Below, piece after piece: positions 59,492 to 64,000 of a DNA stretch of 64,000 bases. The position numbers were made by a program, and so were the translations under genes. Positions within the stretch are counted from its first letter, which is position 1; each line of letters opens with the position of its first letter. Location: positions 3,160,501-3,224,500 of the forward strand of contig LR746281.1 of assembly GCA_902729315.2 (NCBI GenBank), written 5' to 3'. The notes under the pieces were generated by a model. That model worked only from the letters and a program-made list of their open reading frames with translations, had not been told where the DNA came from and ran no database searches. The DNA comes from Spirodela intermedia (lineage: Eukaryota > Streptophyta > Magnoliopsida > Alismatales > Araceae).

Positions 59492-61776
59492 ATGGCTGAG
59501 CTCTCCAGGCCCGCCGCAGCCGCGACGGAGCTCCCCCGTCGGTGCCTGGATTCTCGTCGACGGAGTTCCTCTCGCGCGTTTCTCCCGCTTCTCCCTTTGC
59601 GATCGGCGCGCGGAGGGAGGAGCAATGTTGGAAGGGTTGAACTGGCGTTCGCGGCGGAGGAAGGGGAGCTGGAGCGGCCCCGGTGGAGCGGGGAGACCCC
59701 GCTGTCCCTTTTTGTGAGGGCGCTCATCTCCTTCAAGCCGTTCTATTCCGTCATGACGATGGCGGCCAGGGGGGTTCTGATCAAGTGAGTTTCTCTCTCC
59801 CCCGGCGCCTCGTCTCCTTTGGCGTCTTCTAACTTAGCTTGATCGTTTCATCTGAGCAGCACGGCGGAGAAGTCCAACGTTCCATGGAGGGCCATGGCCA
59901 AGGAGATCCTGGAGTCGGATGTTTACAAGGAGATGGAGAGGATCCAGGACCCCTCCATCGTATACCCTGACTGTGAGTTGTCTTGAATTCCTTCAACGTT
60001 CTCAGTGTACTGTTTCTTGGAAAATCAATTAAGAACTCGAGAAATTTCTTGCAATCGATTAATTATTTTTCGTCGGCGGGGAAATTGGTCTCCTTACAGC
60101 TAATGTATCCTGTCTTCATTACGAGCAGACTATTTGAAGCCATTCCATGGATATGATGAAGGCAATCTTTCTTGGCTGGTAAAATCCCTCACTCAATTAA
60201 GATTTTTGACGGTTGTTTGCTTACTTGTCTTTCCATCTCAGTGAAGCGCTTGCATTGTTCTTCTTCCAATTACTCTCATACGTTCTTATGCCGAAGGCTC
60301 GGCTGGTCTGCTCCTCTTGGCTTTTCTGGTTTCTCATCTCCTGATGTATGGAATCTTTTTCACTGCAGAAGCCATTCTCAAATGCGAAGAAATCTAACAG
60401 ACAATTTTCATGCTTTATTTTTTATCAAGGAGCATTTTATTGTAAAAAAAAAGAAAAATTGTCCTACATTTTGATACCACCTTGACAAACTTTTCACTCT
60501 AGTTTATGCACTTTCTTGTGAAATTCGCGTTGCATCCTATTTTCCATTTTTTTCCGTGATTTAATTTTCAACGCCAATTTTCTACCACGTGAGCAATACA
60601 GATTGAATATACCCACATTCCATAGACCAGAATCTTAGTGATGATATGGCTATGACATTTTTTTTTCTTTTTATTTTTCTTTTCTTTCTTCCTTCTTGGT
60701 ATCAGAAGGAGAAAATCTTATGGGGGGTCCAATCAATGGGGTGATAAATCTGGGTGCTTATGACGTGATGCTTTGATGGCAGGCTGCTGCGGAGGCAGAA
60801 GCAGCGACACTAGTAGTGGCGCAGAGAGCAGTCCCAAATGCCTCAGTTGAGGAAGCAAATGATATCGTGCGTGGAAGATGGCTGGATGTAATTGAACAGC
60901 ACCACCAAAGGCATTCAAGAAATCTCATCATCAGTGATATTCTGGACATCGGATGCTCCATAGGGTTCAGCACACGTTGCCTTGCCAGCAGGTTTCCTTC
61001 AGCGAGACTCACCGTAAGTTTGGAAAATCTAGTCCTCGTGCACGCTTTTAAAGATTATGATTATTAATTTCTCTTCATATACGAGTTTATGGCTTACCTA
61101 TAATTACAAGAATCTCGCGCTAGAACCTATAATTACCAGAGAATACCAGATTCATGGCCTACCTTACCTTACTCGCTGGAATACCACAAGGTCTGATCTG
61201 ATCATGAGGAAAACTCCATGTTAATTAAGTGCCATAATCCATGTGCAGATGAACAGTTCATCTCCCATCTCTTCATGTCAGTTCCTTGATGTCTAACTGC
61301 AGGGTGTAGATCTGTCGCCATACTTCCTCTCCGTTGCTCAATTCAAAGAGAAGCAGAGAGCATCTAGGAGTAACCCAATTACCTGGATCCATGCCAATGG
61401 TGAAGCAACAGGCTTGCCGTCCAGTTCATTTGACCTGGTTTCTGCTGCCTTCGTGGTATGCCTTCCCCTCCCCCTCCAGGAACCTCATGGCTGCATCATC
61501 TGCTCCATATAATTATAGCTTTCTGCTGGGATTCCTCTCAAATCTCAGCTCCATGAGTGCCCTGCTTGGGCGACGGCCAACATTATCAAGGAGGCTTTCC
61601 GTCTTCTCCGGCCCGGGGGAACATTGGCCATCAAAGACAACTCAGTGAGCCCCCCCAACCCCATCTTTTCCCCCCGTTTTCTCTCCCCTCTAAGCTCTCC
61701 TCTGACGCATCCATTCCTCTTTCTTCCCGTCTTCCTCTGCTGCAGCCGAAATCGAAGGTCATCCAGGTGAGGCCTC

Positions 61777-61826
<50 letters not shown>

Positions 61827-62065
61827 GGTCGTGTGTTTATTAAACTGGATAGACGGAAACCTTCTGATGTGGTGGCCGGGGGTGAGGGATCTTGCAGGAG
61901 CTGTCTTTGGTGCTGTTTACGCTGATGAAGTCAATGGAGCCGTTCTTGGACGAGTACTATCAGCTGGATCTGGAGGGGGTGATGAGGGATGCCGGGTTTG
62001 TGAATGTCACCTCGGTGATGACTGACCCCCGTCGCAGAACGGTCACCGCGACGGTGCCATTCTAG
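59492..62065 (+). CDS. Class I SAM-dependent methyltransferase, likely plastid-targeted
   Basis: There are eight exons: 59492-59784, 59860-59972, 60129-60178, 60783-61013, 61303-61455, 61549-61644, 61746-61766, 61898-62065. Phases close, giving 374 residues. The first roughly 60 residues are Ala/Arg/Ser-rich, as in a chloroplast transit peptide. SAM-binding motif I is ILDIGCSIGFSTRCLA at about residues 205-220, followed by the acidic end of strand beta-2 in LTGVDLSPYF. Later motifs are ANGEATGLPSSSFDLVSAAF and EAFRLLRPGGTLAIKDN. The N-terminal part (VYPDYYLKPFHGYDEGNLSW) and the C-terminus (PRRRTVTATVPF) match an uncharacterised plant plastid methyltransferase group (Arabidopsis At4g29590 type). 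The substrate is not known to me. Exon 7 is a 21-base microexon encoding PKSKVIQ. The start ATG is the in-frame one opening the transit-peptide-like segment; an earlier in-frame ATG at 59273 exists. Confidence 0.92.
61774..61822. repeat. (CT)n microsatellite in methyltransferase intron 7
   Basis: A nearly pure CT run starting a few bases after the donor of the 21-base microexon (donor GT at 61767-61768). Confidence 0.85.
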
Positions 62066-62856
62066 GAAGCGGGTGATTCTCCCAGGGTTTCAGCTGATGA
62101 ACCTTGAGTTGACCTACGATTAAGGCGAGGTTGACTTGGGTAGTCTTAACCCAATGAATGAGGCAAAATCCACGGTTTGCCATAATTGGAGTATTATGAA
62201 AAAGTTTGATTAGTTAAAATATAGTAAATATAATAGTGGTTGACCAGGAGGCGAATAGCGAAAAGGAGATGTCGGTAGTATTTAGAGCGTCTACAATAAT
62301 GGATCTACGCCTTGAGACTTTTTTTTCGGTTTTCTACGTTTGACCTTCCGGGGTTCTCTAGCTCCAATGAAATTTCCATGCAATTTATGGAAATTGGTCC
62401 GTGCGTGAGGTATATGATTCAAGTATTCTGAGGTGCCCCCAGATGAATTCCTGACGAAGATGCTCGAGTATGGGCCCAGTCAGACGTTCCGGATTTCTGC
62501 TGTAGTCTCGCAGTTTGGAGAGGAGAGAGAGAGAGAGAACAGGTGTCGTTGGGTTGCAGTGGGAAAGCGTGGAAATGGAAGAAACGGCGGCGGGAAAGCG
62601 GGGGAGGGATCGTCACTGGTGCACGCAAGGAAGTCGGAGTCGGGAGGAGAAGAGGAAGCGATGTTCCCCAAGCAAGAGACGGCGCGTGGCCCACACCATC
62701 CCAAGCTTGCTTGCGGGTTCCCTCTCGCTGCCGCCGCCGCCGCCGGCGCGACCTTCCCGGGCGCTCGGCCGTATATGAGCGGCCCCTCTTGCGCCAAGAG
62801 AAGGGCAGCGTCGCCGCCGCCGGCCCTCTCCCCGGCCATTTCCCTTTCGCCCCAGG

Positions 62857-63938
62857 ATGGGCATCGCCATGAGCCTAGTGGGCAAGATGGGTAAGCTTCT
62901 CCCCTCCCTGAATCTGTTGGGTCTCCTTCGACAACTGTCGCCACCCCTCGTCCTTCTCCTCTCCTTACTGATGCATCTGATGCATGCATGCCTTCGACGA
63001 AGAACTCTTTCTCCTTTGAATGCATCGGGATGATCTGCCGTTGACCCTGATCGCCGATGTGATTATCCTTTTGAAACCCCAGAAGTCAACGCCCGTCGAC
63101 CCCGTAGGATGTTACCTCGGCATCTCTAGCATCAACCGAGGGGGGTGGGGTGTGATTGTTGATATGCTTTGCTTGTGCTTAAACATGAAGCGAATATTAG
63201 CCGTGTTTGAGCAGAGATCTTGGTCACTCGGGCTCCTCGGCCTCCACGGTTGTTCGTGAAAAATCAACCACCCCCTGATCCCGAGAGGTCTCAACGGGTG
63301 TGGGTCTGACTTCGTTGGCTTCTTCCTAGGGATGCCTGTGTCTCTCTCGGCATTGACCGACAGGATTTTCGATCAGTTCTTCAGCAAGGAGATCAAAACC
63401 TTTGAGGAATTCCACATCCATTACCTTGAGGTTTGCAAGTAAGGCTTCTTCTGTTCTTATTTCCAACCAATAAAATCTTTACGTCTACACCCCCGCGAGT
63501 AGAAAACTGATCCTCCCGACTTTCTCGCAGCAAGCTGAATTCAACCATGATCGGGCAACACTACGTGGCGCCGGAAATGGCGAAGATCAAGGTCAACGCG
63601 AAGAATTCAACTCGTGTGCATTTTTTTCATTGAGATGCTGAGGTTCGTTCTACATGCAGGAATGCTACAATAATTGGTCGAAGGAAGCGGACACCCAGAA
63701 GAAGAAGGACCTGATCGTCAGCCTCCTGACAGATCACGTCAAGCTGACCCAGACCGACCCTTCGGTGATGATGACCGCCCTGGTGGTGCCGCCCGCCGCC
63801 ATGATCCTCAAGAGGGCTGGAGAGAACGTCCCCCAGGTTAAGAGATTCCGGCTGAACCTCGTCCCCGACTATCTCTTCGTTCCCGCCGTCACCTTCTTCG
63901 CCCTCTTCGGAACCAAGGCGCTGAAGAATCAGGCCTAG
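62857..63938 (+). CDS. Plant-specific 160-residue protein (At1g64850-like), function uncertain
   Basis: Four exons, 62857-62890, 63330-63438, 63531-63591 and 63660-63938, join in phase. The protein starts MGIAMSLVGKMG, where Gly2 followed by Ser6 fits an N-myristoylation site. The middle is helical and charged (FDQFFSKEIKTFEEFHIHYL, then ECYNNWSKEADTQKKKDLI). A conserved-looking ALVVPPAAMILKRAGENVPQ block precedes a C-terminal hydrophobic segment (YLFVPAVTFFALFGTKAL). It resembles a small plant family sometimes annotated as EF-hand or calcium-binding, but I see no canonical EF loop with the expected Asp/Glu spacing, so I do not assert calcium binding. The ATG used is the first that joins in frame to the downstream exons. 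A GA microsatellite begins just after the stop codon. Confidence 0.82.
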
Positions 63939-63941
63939 CCC

Positions 63942-63944
<3 letters not shown>

Positions 63945-63987
<43 letters not shown>
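63945..63987. repeat. (GA)n microsatellite
   Basis: A pure GA run a few bases after the stop codon of the preceding gene, in its presumed 3'UTR. Confidence 0.9.
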
Positions 63988-63993
<6 letters not shown>

Positions 63994-64000
63994 GGTGTCT

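Overview
The window is nuclear DNA from a flowering plant. The genes are split by GT-AG introns, and they encode plant-specific families: VIPP1, oleosin, an AGCVIII kinase, a DUF630/DUF632 protein and a VAD1-like protein. Gene ends and introns carry many (GA)n/(CT)n microsatellites. Several coding exons are strongly GC-rich while the surrounding DNA is AT-rich. That contrast suits a non-grass monocot or an early-diverging angiosperm, but I cannot fix the lineage from sequence alone.

Layout. (1) 1266-4997 (+): the last two exons of a CPP1-like (DUF3353) plastid membrane J-like protein, whose stop-codon region is tandemly duplicated downstream. (2) 7612-11371 (-): a complete four-exon DUF630/DUF632 (NRG2-type) gene. 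(3) 14954-15382 (+): an intronless oleosin whose upstream region has CE3-like and RY motifs. (4) 15736-19365 (-): a two-exon D6PK-type AGCVIII protein kinase, tail-to-tail with the oleosin. (5) About 20.45-25.7 kb: AT-rich intergenic DNA with no recognisable gene. (6) 26056-37614 (+): an 18-exon VAD1-like GRAM-VASt protein with a solo-LTR-like insertion and a MITE-like inverted repeat in its introns. (7) 40.65-47.2 kb: a cluster of decayed Ty1/copia retrotransposons, with LTRs, PBS, polypurine tracts and gag/integrase/RT/RNase H remains. (8) 47.2-51.9 kb: AT-rich DNA with no gene I can support. (9) 51937-58716 (-): an 11-exon VIPP1/IM30 gene. (10) 59492-62065 (+): an 8-exon class I SAM-dependent methyltransferase with a likely plastid transit peptide, divergent from VIPP1. 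(11) 62857-63938 (+): a 4-exon gene for a 160-residue plant protein of uncertain function.

I chained exons by hand from splice consensus and reading phase. For the five complete multi-exon genes the phases close exactly, giving proteins of 817, 697, 592, 336 and 374 residues; the 160-residue gene also closes. These are independent housekeeping, signalling and seed genes, not an operon-like system. Three of them (CPP1-like, VIPP1, methyltransferase) are probably plastid-targeted. I found no convincing new biological system. The most interesting items are the duplicated 3' exon tail, the reversed GC contrast within the kinase gene, the structured insertions in VAD1 introns, the copia cluster with LTR copies in both orientations, and the shared divergent promoter of VIPP1 and the methyltransferase.
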